A DNA stretch of 64,000 nucleotides from Paraburkholderia sp. IMGN_8 (GTDB lineage: Bacteria > Pseudomonadota > Gammaproteobacteria > Burkholderiales > Burkholderiaceae): positions 2,604,001 to 2,668,000 of the forward strand of contig NZ_CP150901.1 of the NCBI RefSeq assembly GCF_038050405.1, read 5' to 3'. The notes below the pieces were generated by a model that saw only the letters and a list, made by a program, of their open reading frames with translations, ran no database searches and was not told the DNA's origin. The position numbers and the translations under genes were made by a program. Positions 1-8,324 of the stretch are shown one piece after another (positions within the stretch are counted from its first letter, which is position 1; every line of letters starts with the position of its first letter).

Positions 1-2
1 GC

Positions 3-539
3 TTCGGCCTGTGTCTCGTCGGCACTGTCACCGCGCTCGGCGGCGGCACGGTGCGCGATGTGTTGCTCGGCCACTATCCGCTTGCATGGGTCTCGCATCC
101 AGATTACGTTCTGATTACAATCGGGGCGGCAGCAATCGCCGCGGCAGGCGCGAAGTGGCTACGCAACTGGCAACGGCTGTTCGTCACGGTCGACGCGATC
201 GGCCTGATCGCCTTCGCGATCATCGGCTGCGACGTCGCGGCGACTGTGGACGTGAGCCCGGCGATCGTCGTGCTGGCCGGCGCGATCACCGGCGTATCCG
301 GCGGCATGCTGCGCGACGTGCTGTGCAATCAGGTGCCGCTCGTGTTGCGCAAGGAGTTGTACGCCAGCATCGCGCTTGGCGCCGGCGCGCTGTACGTGGC
401 TTTGCAAGCCTGCAACGTGGCGCCGGAGCCGGCCTCGGTCATCGTGCTGGCAGGCGGCTTCGCGGTACGCATGCTGGCGGTGCGGTTTCGTTGGCAACTC
501 AAGGTATTCACCACCGCCGATTCGGGCGGTACAGGCTAA
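3..539 (+). CDS. TRIC/UPF0126 (YicG-like) membrane channel protein, 5' end outside window
   Basis: The reading frame is open from the window edge, so the N-terminus is missing. The visible part holds the family repeat: a glycine-rich GTVTALGGGTVRDVLLG-type segment followed by its second copy, AGAITGVSGGMLRDVL, about 80 residues later. Several hydrophobic helices surround these repeats. This duplicated glycine-rich helix pattern is typical of the bacterial UPF0126 / trimeric intracellular cation channel family, inner-membrane proteins with a proposed cation-conducting role. The ion specificity cannot be read here. The stop lies 120 bases before the next gene on the same strand. Confidence 0.85.
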   Translation, partial: FGLCLVGTVTALGGGTVRDVLLGHYPLAWVSHPDYVLITIGAAAIAAAGAKWLRNWQRLFVTVDAIGLIAFAIIGCDVAATVDVSPAIVVLAGAITGVSGGMLRDVLCNQVPLVLRKELYASIALGAGALYVALQACNVAPEPASVIVLAGGFAVRMLAVRFRWQLKVFTTADSGGTG

Positions 540-659
540 TCCCGCCGCACGCCACACGCGTGCGGCTTTCGCTCAAGGAGCACGCTCGACAGTCACGCGT
601 GACGGGCCGCCGGCTTCGCCGGTTTGCCTCGCCGCGCACTGCTGTTCGTATCCGCACCC

Positions 660-2420
660 ATGATCCAGAAGAAGAAACTGCAGTCGCACGATCCGTACGT
701 GCCCGTCGCGAAGAACCATTTGCTGAGCGCGCGCCTGCCGATGTGGCGCTCGAAACTCGTCATCCTGCTGGTGTTCGGCGCCTTCGCGTCACTGGCGGCC
801 CGCGCGTTCTGGGTGCAGGTGGTGAATCAGGACTTCTACGTCGATCAGGGGCAAAAGCGTTATCAGCGAACCATTGAACTCGATGCGACACGCGGGCGGA
901 TCGTCGATCGCAATGGCTCGATGCTTGCTGTAAGCCTCGCGACCTACGAAATCTGGGCCACCCCGAAGCTGCTCGACGAAGCCGCCTTCCCGCCGCTCTC
1001 GAAGCTGCTCGACTTGCCGCTAACGGAAGTGCGCCGGCGGCTCACCGCCGACAAGACCTTCGTGCTGCTCAAACGCCAGGTGGACGCGGACACCGCGGAT
1101 CACGTCGGCAAACTGGGGCTCGCCGGCATCACGCAAATCGCCGATTCGAAGCGCTTTTATCCGGAGGGCGAATCGGCGGCCCACGTGGTCGGCTTCACGG
1201 ATATCGAGGACAACGGCCAGGAAGGCGTCGAACTCGCCGCCAACGAGCAGTTGCTCGGCGTGCCCGGCCAGCGCGAAGTGATCCGCGACCGTTTGGGCCG
1301 GGTCGTGTCCGAGACCGGGCCGCTGGTGCCCGCGCAGAACGGCGAAACCATCCACCTGACAATCGACCGGCGGATTCAACAGCTCGCGTATGCGCAGCTG
1401 AAAGCGGCGATCGCCAAACACCACGCCGAAGCCGGCAGCGTGGTCGTGCTCGATGCCCGTAATGGCGAGATCCTGGCGCTGGCCAATTATCCGAGCTTCG
1501 ATCCGAACGACCGCGCCCGGCTGACCGGGCGGCAACTGCGCAATCGCGCGGTGGTCGACACCTTCGAGCCCGGCTCGACAATCAAGCCGGTGGTGGTCGC
1601 GCTGTCGATCGATCAGGGCAAGGTGCGGCCGCAAAGCATCATCGATACGGCGCCGGGCTGGTACAGGATCGGCCCGGCGGTGATTCACGACACGTCGAAT
1701 CACGGCGCGATGACCGTCGCCGAAGCGGTGCAGAAGTCGAGCAACATCGCACTCGCCAAGCTCGCGCTGAATCTGCCCGCCGAAACGATCTGGACCAAGT
1801 ATCGGGAATACGGGCTCGGGCTCCGACCCGATCTGACCTTTCCGGGCGTCGCGTCGGGCAAGGTGCGCCCGTACAAACGCTGGCGTCCGATCGAACAGGC
1901 GACCATGGCGTATGGCTATGGCCTGTCGGCATCGCTGCTGCAGATTGCCCAGGTCTACACGGCATACGCCGGCGACGGCACCATGCATCACGTGAGTTTG
2001 TTGCGGGATCCGGCGAGCGCCGCAAGCAGCGCCACCGCCGGTAGCACGGCGGCCGATGCGCCGGTGGCCGCGCGCAAGAGCCAGACGGTCACGACGCCCG
2101 CCACCGCGCGCGCGATCCGCTCGATGCTGGAAATGGCCACAGGCCCCGGCGGCACGGGACGCGCAGCGGCAGTGGAAGGCTACCGGATCGGCGGCAAAAC
2201 CGGCACTGCACGCAAACAGGTCGGCGCGAGCTACGCGAAAAACCGCTACCGTGCATTGTTTATCGGCATGGCGCCGATGAGCGACCCGCGCCTGATCGTC
2301 GCGGTGATGATCGACGATCCGGCCGGCAAGGCGTTCTACGGCGGGACCGTGGCCGGGCCGGTGTTCGGCGCGGTGACGGGCGGTGCATTGCAGTTGTTGG
2401 GCGTGCCGCCGGATGCGTAA
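660..2420 (+). CDS. ftsI: Peptidoglycan D,D-transpeptidase, FtsI/PBP2-type class B penicillin-binding protein
   Basis: The 586-residue protein crosslinks peptidoglycan at the outer face of the inner membrane. One N-terminal transmembrane segment (about residues 28-48) is followed by the PBP dimerisation domain, with ATRGRIVDRNG, and the transpeptidase domain. All three catalytic boxes are intact: STIK with nucleophile Ser306 and Lys309, SSN at 361-362, and KTG at 513-515. I chose ATG 660 over an upstream in-frame ATG at 624 because the hydrophilic run MIQKKK before the membrane anchor is the normal class B layout. No division-cluster genes (mraY, murE, ftsL) surround it, so this is probably a second FtsI-like paralogue rather than the dcw-cluster copy. 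Confidence in the family is high; confidence in the symbol is lower. Confidence 0.85.
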   Translation: MIQKKKLQSHDPYVPVAKNHLLSARLPMWRSKLVILLVFGAFASLAARAFWVQVVNQDFYVDQGQKRYQRTIELDATRGRIVDRNGSMLAVSLATYEIWATPKLLDEAAFPPLSKLLDLPLTEVRRRLTADKTFVLLKRQVDADTADHVGKLGLAGITQIADSKRFYPEGESAAHVVGFTDIEDNGQEGVELAANEQLLGVPGQREVIRDRLGRVVSETGPLVPAQNGETIHLTIDRRIQQLAYAQLKAAIAKHHAEAGSVVVLDARNGEILALANYPSFDPNDRARLTGRQLRNRAVVDTFEPGSTIKPVVVALSIDQGKVRPQSIIDTAPGWYRIGPAVIHDTSNHGAMTVAEAVQKSSNIALAKLALNLPAETIWTKYREYGLGLRPDLTFPGVASGKVRPYKRWRPIEQATMAYGYGLSASLLQIAQVYTAYAGDGTMHHVSLLRDPASAASSATAGSTAADAPVAARKSQTVTTPATARAIRSMLEMATGPGGTGRAAAVEGYRIGGKTGTARKQVGASYAKNRYRALFIGMAPMSDPRLIVAVMIDDPAGKAFYGGTVAGPVFGAVTGGALQLLGVPPDA

Positions 2421-2645
2421 CTGGCGGACGTCGAGGCGGACATCGCGAATGCAATGCACGCCGCATGCCCCCTCTCCTCCGCTCAGCCTCTTCAGCCTTC
2501 CTCAGGAGGTTTCATTGGGCGGCGTTCTGCAAGCCTTGCTAGACTAGCCCTCGCGTTGGACGATCTGGCATCCGGCGCCCCGTTGCGCATCGGTCGCCAC
2601 GAGAGCGATCGGCGCATTCCCCCGCAAGCAAGCTAAGGAACAGCC

Positions 2646-3753
2646 ATACCGAATCGTGCTTTGACGACCGCTGCAGGTACGCCGGTCGGCGATAACCAGA
2701 ACTCGGAAACCGTCGGCCCGCGCGGCCCGATCACGCTGCAGGACTTCTGGCTGATCGAAAAACTCGCGCATTTCGACCGCGAAGTCATTCCCGAGCGCCG
2801 CGTGCATGCGAAAGGCTCGGGCGCATTCGGCACGCTCACCATCACGCACGACATCACGCGGTACAGCAAAGCCAAAGTCTTCGAAGTTGGCAAGGTCACG
2901 CCTGCTTTCCTGCGCTTTTCGACCGTCGCGGGCGAGCGTGGCGCGGCCGACGCTGAGCGCGACGTGCGCGGTTTCGCCATCAAGCTCTATACCGAGGAAG
3001 GCAACTGGGATGTGGTCGGCAACAATACGCCGGTGTTCTTCATTCGCGATCCACTGAAATTCCCCGATTTCATTCACACGCAAAAGCGCAATCCAAAAAC
3101 CAATCTGCGCGACGCCACTATGGTGTGGGATTTCTGGTCGCGCAATCCAGAATCGCTGCATCAGGTCACGATCCTGATGAGCGATCGCGGCATCCCGCAG
3201 AATTACCGGCAGATGAACGGTTACGGCTCGCACACGTACTCGTTCATTAACGCGCAGAACGAACGCTTCTACGTGAAGTTCCACTTCAAGTCGAAACAGG
3301 GCATCGCCACCTACACGAATGCAGAGGCGACTGAACTGATCGGCCGCGATCGCAAAAGCGCGCAACGCGATCTGTTCGAGCAGCCGCGACGGCGCGATGC
3401 GTGCGGACGGCAATCTCGGCAGTATGCCGAACTATGAGCCGAATCGTTTTGGGGCCTTTCCGCAGGACCCTTCGGTCAACGAGCCGCCGCTTGCAGTGGA
3501 AGGCGCGATCGAGCGCTACAACCATCGCGAGGACGACCACTACTACAGCCATCCGCGCGCGTTGTACAAGTTGTTCGATGCAGCCCAGTACGAGCGCTTC
3601 TTCCGGAACATCGCTGAAGCCATGGCGGGCGTGCCGAAAGATATCGTCGAGCGGCAATTGGCGCTGTTCGAAAAGGTCGACCCGAGTTACGCCGAAGGTG
3701 TGAAGAAAGAGCTCAGTAAAGCAGGTCTCACTTCGGAAACGGCACTGTCTTAA
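2646..3753 (+). pseudogene. Catalase (clade 3 haem catalase) pseudogene: lost start, internal out-of-frame deletion
   Basis: Two reading frames together spell a monofunctional haem catalase. The first gives the N-terminal half, including the distal-histidine region [14 protein letters not shown], and ends in RDLFE. The second resumes at [10 protein letters not shown] and [11 protein letters not shown] and runs to the usual C-terminus. Roughly 110-120 codons between these blocks are missing and the frame changes at about 3385, so the proximal R-x-F-x-Y haem-tyrosine segment is gone. The expected start codon after an AAGGA box (2635-2639) reads ATA at 2646, followed by codons typical of catalase N-termini; a TTG at 2661 is the first possible start. 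A functional product is very unlikely. Whether the deletion is biological or an assembly artefact cannot be told here. Confidence 0.85.
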
Positions 3754-3767
3754 GCGCCTCGCTTTTC

Positions 3768-3812
3768 AACGCGCCCTGCCGGTTGCGCACGCAACCGGTT
3801 GAAGGCGCGCGG
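3768..3812. terminator. Hairpin between convergent catalase remnant and diguanylate cyclase
   Basis: A 9-bp perfect stem, CCGGTTGCG (3779-3787) with CGCAACCGG (3790-3798), is enclosed by a shorter CGCGCC/GGCGCG pairing. It lies between two convergent genes, where a bidirectional terminator is expected. There is no clear T-run, so intrinsic termination is only a suggestion. Confidence 0.35.
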
Positions 3813-3854
3813 CATGCCTGACCAGCGACTCGCCCCGCGCCGCCCTGGAAGCTA

Positions 3855-4970
3855 TTAACGTTGCACGTTATCGCTGGCCGCTTTCGCAATCGCCTCGACG
3901 CGATTGCGGCCATTGCGTTTGGCCTGGTACATCGCGCGATCGGCTTCATCCATCATCGCCCGGCCAAGCGTGGTCGCATCCGCCGGCGCGCCGCTTATCG
4001 TGCGCGCCGCCACGCCTATCGACACGGTCAACGCGATCCGCTCGCCGTGGTCGTCCTGCAAATCCAGTTTTTCGACCGCCAGCCGAACGCGCTCGGCGAC
4101 CGTCAGCGCGTCGCCTCGATCGCCTTGCAGCAGCGCCGCGAACTCCTCGCCGCCGTAGCGCGCCACGGTATCGCCAAGACGCACCTGCTGCCGCACACAC
4201 GCTGCCACTGCCGCCAACGCGCGGTCACCGGTCTGGTGGCCGTAGGTGTCGTTGATACGCTTGAAGGAGTCGATATCGATGAACAGGCAGGCGACCGGCA
4301 CCGCATAGCGCGCTGCGCGCGTGATCTCCTCGCGCAGCCGCTCGTCGAAGTAACGGCGATTGGCGAGGCCGGTCAGCGCATCGGTCATGCCGAGTTGCTT
4401 GAGACGCTCGCGATGCGCGACATTGTCGAGACTTGCCGTGACGATGCTTGCAAAGCGTTCCAGAATGTCCGTGGCCATGCCCTCGCCGAAACGCGCGGGG
4501 TCGTCACTACCGAGGCAAAGATAGCCGCTGATTGTGTCGCCGGCGGCAAGCGGCAGCACGATCGCGCTCGCCGGCAAGTCATCTTCACCGAAGAATGCGC
4601 TGCGTGTGGGTTCGTCCAGTTCGCGCACCTGACCCAACCACGGCTGGCCCGCGCCGCACAGACGCTGCGCGGCGAGTCCCCCTTCGCGCGACGTTTTAAG
4701 ACTAGCCTGGCCGAGGACCTCCAAGGCGCCCGGCTCGAGCAGTTCGAGCAGCATCGGCGCGCGGTCGTCGAGCCATAGCGTGACGCTCGCCAGCGAGAAT
4801 TCTTGCGGCAGATGGCTGAACAGCGTATCGAGAAACGACGCGAAATCCTGCGCGCCGATCAACCGCAATTCGACGCTCTGGAAACGGCGCAGCGTGCGCT
4901 CGTTGTGCTGCACGGTATCGACGAGCGCGCGCAGGCGATCGGAAAGCGGCGATTGGGCGAGATTTGTCAC
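3855..4970 (-). CDS. Diguanylate cyclase: DUF484/GAF-like sensor plus GGDEF domain
   Basis: The 371-residue soluble protein should make cyclic di-GMP from two GTP. Residues about 15-185 form a DUF484/GAF-type sensory module. Residues about 195-360 form the GGDEF domain, with metal-binding LFIDIDSFKRIND and active-site GGEEF at 273-277. RLGD at 264-267 sits exactly five residues before the active site, as expected for an allosteric product-inhibition I-site. No transmembrane segment is seen, so the signal is probably cytoplasmic. The gene is transcribed alone, converging on the catalase remnant. What the DUF484 part senses is unknown. Confidence 0.9.
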   Translation of the reverse strand: MTNLAQSPLSDRLRALVDTVQHNERTLRRFQSVELRLIGAQDFASFLDTLFSHLPQEFSLASVTLWLDDRAPMLLELLEPGALEVLGQASLKTSREGGLAAQRLCGAGQPWLGQVRELDEPTRSAFFGEDDLPASAIVLPLAAGDTISGYLCLGSDDPARFGEGMATDILERFASIVTASLDNVAHRERLKQLGMTDALTGLANRRYFDERLREEITRAARYAVPVACLFIDIDSFKRINDTYGHQTGDRALAAVAACVRQQVRLGDTVARYGGEEFAALLQGDRGDALTVAERVRLAVEKLDLQDDHGERIALTVSIGVAARTISGAPADATTLGRAMMDEADRAMYQAKRNGRNRVEAIAKAASDNVQR

Positions 4971-5280
4971 GTTATCAGCGATGCGCCCGGAGGCGAGGCG
5001 GGGTCAGCGGCCCCAACCACCGTAATAACGGCCGAATTTGCCGGGTCTTGAGGGTAGGATCGCCACCGACGTCCTCGCAGCGGGCCAGGCGTTTCAGCAA
5101 TCGCTTCATTCGAAGCGTCGCAGCGCTTTTACATGCGATCTTAAGTTTGGCTTAATTCTTACCTGTAACTATGGCACCCAACATCCCCTGTTGAGCCGCC
5201 AAAACATCGGCGGCGTTTTTTTCTCCGGGGTGTCGCCGACGCGCCGAAAGATCGCATGCCTGCGAAGAAGGAGTCAAACA
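4971..5280. other. Intergenic region upstream of diguanylate cyclase and a small + strand gene
   Basis: This 310-bp divergent spacer should hold the promoters of both flanking genes. The only clear signal is a GAAGGAG ribosome-binding site just before ATG 5281. I see no further gene, repeat or strong hairpin. Confidence 0.5.
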
Positions 5281-5538
5281 ATGGTTGAAGACACGGTATT
5301 CGAGCATCTGCGCGCCATGCCCGGCAACGACTGGGTACGTCAGATCCACTCGTGCAAGGTCTCGGACCCATTGCAGCACCCTTGGGGACGCTCGTACAGG
5401 CTCGTCGAATGGACCATGAAACACACGCCAGAATCGAGTCGCCGCGTGGTGCCCGCGGAAAGCACGCCACTTGAAATCGCTCAGGCGGTCGTATCGCACA
5501 TTCCGGGGCGCCGGTTTTGCCAGCAAGGCGACGAGTAG
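5281..5538 (+). CDS. Small conserved-type hypothetical protein, 85 aa
   Basis: An 85-residue soluble protein begins MVEDTVFEHLRAMPGNDWVR and ends near HIPGRRFCQQGDE. ATG 5281 is chosen because a strong GAAGGAG box lies a few bases upstream; an earlier ATG at 5038 in the same frame would add a low-complexity extension without a good ribosome-binding site. The composition is mixed charged/aromatic, with a pair of cysteines far apart and no signal peptide or membrane helix. I do not recognise a family. It converges on the GST gene with a 16-bp gap. Confidence 0.6.
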   Translation: MVEDTVFEHLRAMPGNDWVRQIHSCKVSDPLQHPWGRSYRLVEWTMKHTPESSRRVVPAESTPLEIAQAVVSHIPGRRFCQQGDE

Positions 5539-5554
5539 CCCCGCACTCGCCCAT

Positions 5555-6193
5555 TCAGTTTTTCGCGCGTTTGGCCAGTTCTTCGCGATACAGCGCGAAC
5601 TCCTCCGCCACCGCTTTCGCGACGCTCGGCCGTTGCATCAACCGCTTGTAGTAATCAGCGACCGCCGGCCATTGCGACAGATCGATGCCGCCGTAAGACG
5701 CCCAGTTCAGCACGGTGACCAGATAGGCGTCGCCCACGCTGAAAGCGTCGAGCAGGTACTCGTTTTGCGCGACATGATTCTGCAGGACACCTAGCCGCAA
5801 TGCGGCCTTGTCGCGCGCATAACGCTTCACATCCTCCGGCGCGTGCTCATCGAGCAGCGGAACGAACACCGCCTTGTGCAATTCCGTACTGATAAAACCC
5901 AGCCATTGTTGCAACCGCGCGCGCTGCGGCGTGCCCGCGGCCGGCGCGAGCCGCGCGGCCGGAAAACGGTCGGCCACGTACGGCAGGATCGCCGTGTTTT
6001 CGCTCAACAGCCAGCCTTCATCGGTACGCAGCACCGGCACCTGCCCGAGCGGGCTGATCGGATAGAAGTCGGAACCGTCAGACAGCTGCTTCGATTTCGT
6101 ATCGACCTGAATGAATCCGGCCTGTGCCCCTGTCTCATACAACGAGATCCGGGTAGCCATCGAACAAGCAAGTGGAGAGAAGTACAGATCCAT
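5555..6193 (-). CDS. gst: Glutathione S-transferase, beta-class-like
   Basis: The 212-residue cytosolic enzyme conjugates or exchanges glutathione with electrophiles. The thioredoxin-fold N-domain starts MDLYFSPLACSMATRISLYE, with the Cys-Ser pair at residues 9-10 in the beta-class active-site position. SPLGQVPVL then supplies the cis-proline glutathione-binding loop and SENTAIL the gamma-glutamyl contact. The all-helical C-domain follows from about residue 90. The length fits the family. It is divergent from a TetR gene, separated by about 67 bp, so that regulator probably controls it. Confidence 0.88.
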   Translation of the reverse strand: MDLYFSPLACSMATRISLYETGAQAGFIQVDTKSKQLSDGSDFYPISPLGQVPVLRTDEGWLLSENTAILPYVADRFPAARLAPAAGTPQRARLQQWLGFISTELHKAVFVPLLDEHAPEDVKRYARDKAALRLGVLQNHVAQNEYLLDAFSVGDAYLVTVLNWASYGGIDLSQWPAVADYYKRLMQRPSVAKAVAEEFALYREELAKRAKN

Positions 6194-6260
6194 GAGTCAA
6201 CTCCCTGTGGTTAGTGTTTTTGTACTATATTGCATATAAATCACTTTTTCCATAATTTTT
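6194..6260. promoter_or_regulatory. Divergent GST/TetR promoter and likely TetR operator
   Basis: This short AT-rich spacer contains TTGTACTATATTGCATATAA (about 6219-6238), far AT-richer than its surroundings. It must carry both promoters and, by analogy with other divergent TetR pairs, the operator. I see only an imperfect dyad, so no operator is assigned exactly. Confidence 0.4.
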
Positions 6261-6938
6261 ATGCCGACCAGTACAAAAAAAGAACTGCGTCCACGTGGAC
6301 GCCCTCGGGCCTATGATTCCGACCAGGCGCTCGCCGATGCGAGAAACGTGTTCTGGCGCAGCGGCTATGCGGGCACCTCTCTGGATCAATTGAGCGCCGC
6401 GACCGGCATGAACCGGCCGAGCCTGTACGGGGCATTCGGCGACAAACACGCGTTATATCTGACGACGCTCGAGCGCTATATCGAGGCCGGCCGCCTCGCG
6501 ATGGTTGACGCGCTCGGCGAAGATCTGCCATTGCCGCAAGCACTGCTGCGCGTTTATGACGGCGCGCTCGCGTGGTATTTGCCGGCGGGCAGCGATCAGC
6601 TCGGCTGCTTCATGATCGGCACGGCCGCGGTCGAAGCGGTGGATGACGCCGAGGTACGCGCTGCACTTGCCGAAGGACTGCGGACCTACGACAAGACCTT
6701 CGAGAAGCGCTTCAAGCTGGCACAGATCCAAGGCGAACTGCAAGCGGATGCCGAACCTGCGCTGCTCGCGAAGATCGCGTCAGCGATTCTGCACAGCCTC
6801 GCGCTGCGCGCCCGCGCGGGCGATTCGCGCGCGTCGCTGCGGGCGACAGCCGTCGCGGGTGTGGCGCTGATATGCGGCGGCGCGGGAGAATCGCCTGCGT
6901 CGGCGGGCAAAGCCGCAGCGAAGAGGCGCGCCGGGTAA
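6261..6938 (+). CDS. TetR/AcrR-family transcriptional regulator
   Basis: The 225-residue protein has an N-terminal helix-turn-helix at about residues 12-60, GRPRAYDSDQALADARNVF then GTSLDQLSAATGMNRPSLYGAFGDK. This is the standard TetR DNA-binding motif ending in the YxxF turn. The C-terminal helical ligand-binding domain follows, with a basic Ala/Lys-rich tail. It faces the GST gene head to head and probably represses it and itself, released by an electrophile or its conjugate; that is inferred from arrangement only. Confidence 0.88.
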   Translation: MPTSTKKELRPRGRPRAYDSDQALADARNVFWRSGYAGTSLDQLSAATGMNRPSLYGAFGDKHALYLTTLERYIEAGRLAMVDALGEDLPLPQALLRVYDGALAWYLPAGSDQLGCFMIGTAAVEAVDDAEVRAALAEGLRTYDKTFEKRFKLAQIQGELQADAEPALLAKIASAILHSLALRARAGDSRASLRATAVAGVALICGGAGESPASAGKAAAKRRAG

Positions 6939-6972
6939 GGGTGGCGCCGGCGAAAAACGGATGCGTTAGAAA

Positions 6973-7544
6973 TTAACCGGGCGTTGTGGTCGAATCAAAA
7001 TACGCCAATGCGTCGTCCAGACGATCGTTGCCCCAAAACATTTCATCGCCGGCAAAGAACGTCGGCGCGCCGAAGATGCCTTTGGCCGCGGCCGCTGCCG
7101 TCTGTTCGCGCAGGCGCAATTTGTTGGCGTCGCTTTGCGCGTCGGCGATGATCTGCTGCGCGGGCAAACCCAATTCGCCGAGCGCCTCGCTCACCACTTC
7201 GATTGAGCCTATATCGCGGTCGAGTGCGAAATTCAGTTGCATGATGTTGCGGCAGTACGCGGCTATCCAGCGTTGGTCCGCGCCAAGCAGCGCCACGCGC
7301 GTCGCCAGCAACGCGGTACGTGGAAAAGTCGTCGGGCGCGTCCATGCGAGGCCGTATTTGCGGCACTGCCGTTCCATGTCTTTCCACACGTAGGCACCCT
7401 TCTCCTTCTGCAACACGAACGGCGAGTTGGCGAAACCGAGAGCTCGGAGGATCGGTCCGAGCAAAAAGGGACGCTGCCGAAGTCGAACCAGAACTCGATT
7501 TCGGACGCACCGGCATTCACGGAAGACAACACAGCGTCATTCAT
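6973..7544 (-). pseudogene. 2-hydroxychromene-2-carboxylate isomerase (DsbA-like fold), broken by internal deletion
   Basis: The family start IEFWFDFGS lies in one frame (ATG at 7544) and the remainder, PFLLGPILRALGF through FGAPTFFAGDEMFWGNDRLDD, in another. About 68-70 bases that normally code the catalytic PYxYL segment and the next helix are missing at 7470-7476, and the frame shifts there. Intact members are GSH-dependent DsbA-like isomerases of naphthalene-type pathways or relatives that act as glutathione transferases (kappa-like). The remaining 163-codon frame lacks the active-site Ser/Cys, so it should be inactive. The upstream GST/TetR genes are intact. This is the second gene with a non-triplet internal deletion within 4 kb. 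Confidence 0.8.
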
Positions 7545-7701
7545 TTTCGCCTCTCTGATTCCTACGCAGCGCGATATCGCGTTCAATAGTTCGGGATGCT
7601 CTTCATTCAGTATTGCAATGCGCTTTTTGCAATGGTTAACAGTCGCAGGAAATTATTCTGCCTATGATGGCCCATCCGCCCACCACGTTTATGGTTGTGC
7701 C

Positions 7702-7785
7702 ATGAGCTATCCGTATGACGTCCTGATTGCCACGTGTCTGTTCATCATCGTCATCTCCACGACGATCATGCTCGCGCTTTCCTGA
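7702..7785 (+). CDS. Possible 27-residue single-helix membrane peptide
   Basis: The frame MSYPYDVLIATCLFIIVISTTIMLALS is nearly all one hydrophobic helix after a short polar start. It lies alone in the spacer between the broken isomerase and the LexA-box gene. No strong ribosome-binding site precedes ATG 7702, and a longer in-frame version from 7618 is possible. Peptides of this kind occur as small inner-membrane proteins or type I toxins, but nothing here proves expression. Confidence 0.3.
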   Translation: MSYPYDVLIATCLFIIVISTTIMLALS

Positions 7786-7865
7786 ACCTCTATCGCGCTC
7801 CGCCCGTCCCGAGGGATTGCAAGCGCTCGAGCACCGCGTACGCGTTTCCGTAAAAAGACGGGATA

Positions 7866-7885
7866 TACTGTACATATATACAGTA
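7866..7885. promoter_or_regulatory. LexA (SOS) box
   Basis: TACTGTACATATATACAGTA is an almost perfect dyad containing CTGT-N8-ACAG (7868-7883), the proteobacterial LexA consensus. It lies 14 bp before the ATG at 7900, where bound LexA would block transcription or initiation. It stands out from GC-rich surroundings. Confidence 0.8.
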
Positions 7886-7899
7886 TTTTCGTCTGACTA

Positions 7900-8268
7900 A
7901 TGCGCCTTCCCTCTTTTGACCCGCCGACGCTCGCCGAACTGCGCGCCTGGTGGCGCACCCGCGACGAGCAGGCCGTCCAGCGGCTGATTCTCGAGGTCCA
8001 GCGCCAGCGGCTCACGCTGCTGGAGTTGCGCAACCTGATCGACGCCGGCGTCCAGCAGGCACGCGCGACGGATCGCGCATTGGTCGAACGCGGCGAACCG
8101 CTGATGACGCTGCGCATACGGATCGCACAGGAAGTGCTGCGCGTCGGCGACATCGACGATACGCGACAGATGAGCCGTGCCGAACAGGAGCGGCTGGCCG
8201 TCCGCACGCAAGGCCAGATGGAGTACGCGCGAGAAGGCCGCTTGAGACGGCAGCGCCGAAACATCTAG
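7900..8268 (+). CDS. Hypothetical 122-aa protein under a LexA box
   Basis: This 122-residue, charged, probably helical protein runs from MRLPSFDPPTLAELRAWW to a basic tail, RRQRRNI. The middle is rich in Leu, Arg, Glu and Gln with heptad-like spacing (RLILEVQRQRLTLLELRNLI), suggesting a coiled coil. No membrane helix, signal or known domain is visible. A LexA box overlaps its promoter, so it should be induced by DNA damage. It converges on a LysE exporter gene. The function is unknown; the regulation is the best clue. Confidence 0.65.
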   Translation: MRLPSFDPPTLAELRAWWRTRDEQAVQRLILEVQRQRLTLLELRNLIDAGVQQARATDRALVERGEPLMTLRIRIAQEVLRVGDIDDTRQMSRAEQERLAVRTQGQMEYAREGRLRRQRRNI

Positions 8269-8324
8269 CTGCATCGCAGGCCGCATAAAACGGGCTGGCG
8301 CGCGGCTGGATCAGAACGACAGAG

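Noticed and set aside
2461..2636. Short + strand frame upstream of the catalase remnant
   Set aside because: No ribosome-binding site or domain; composition fits intergenic DNA.
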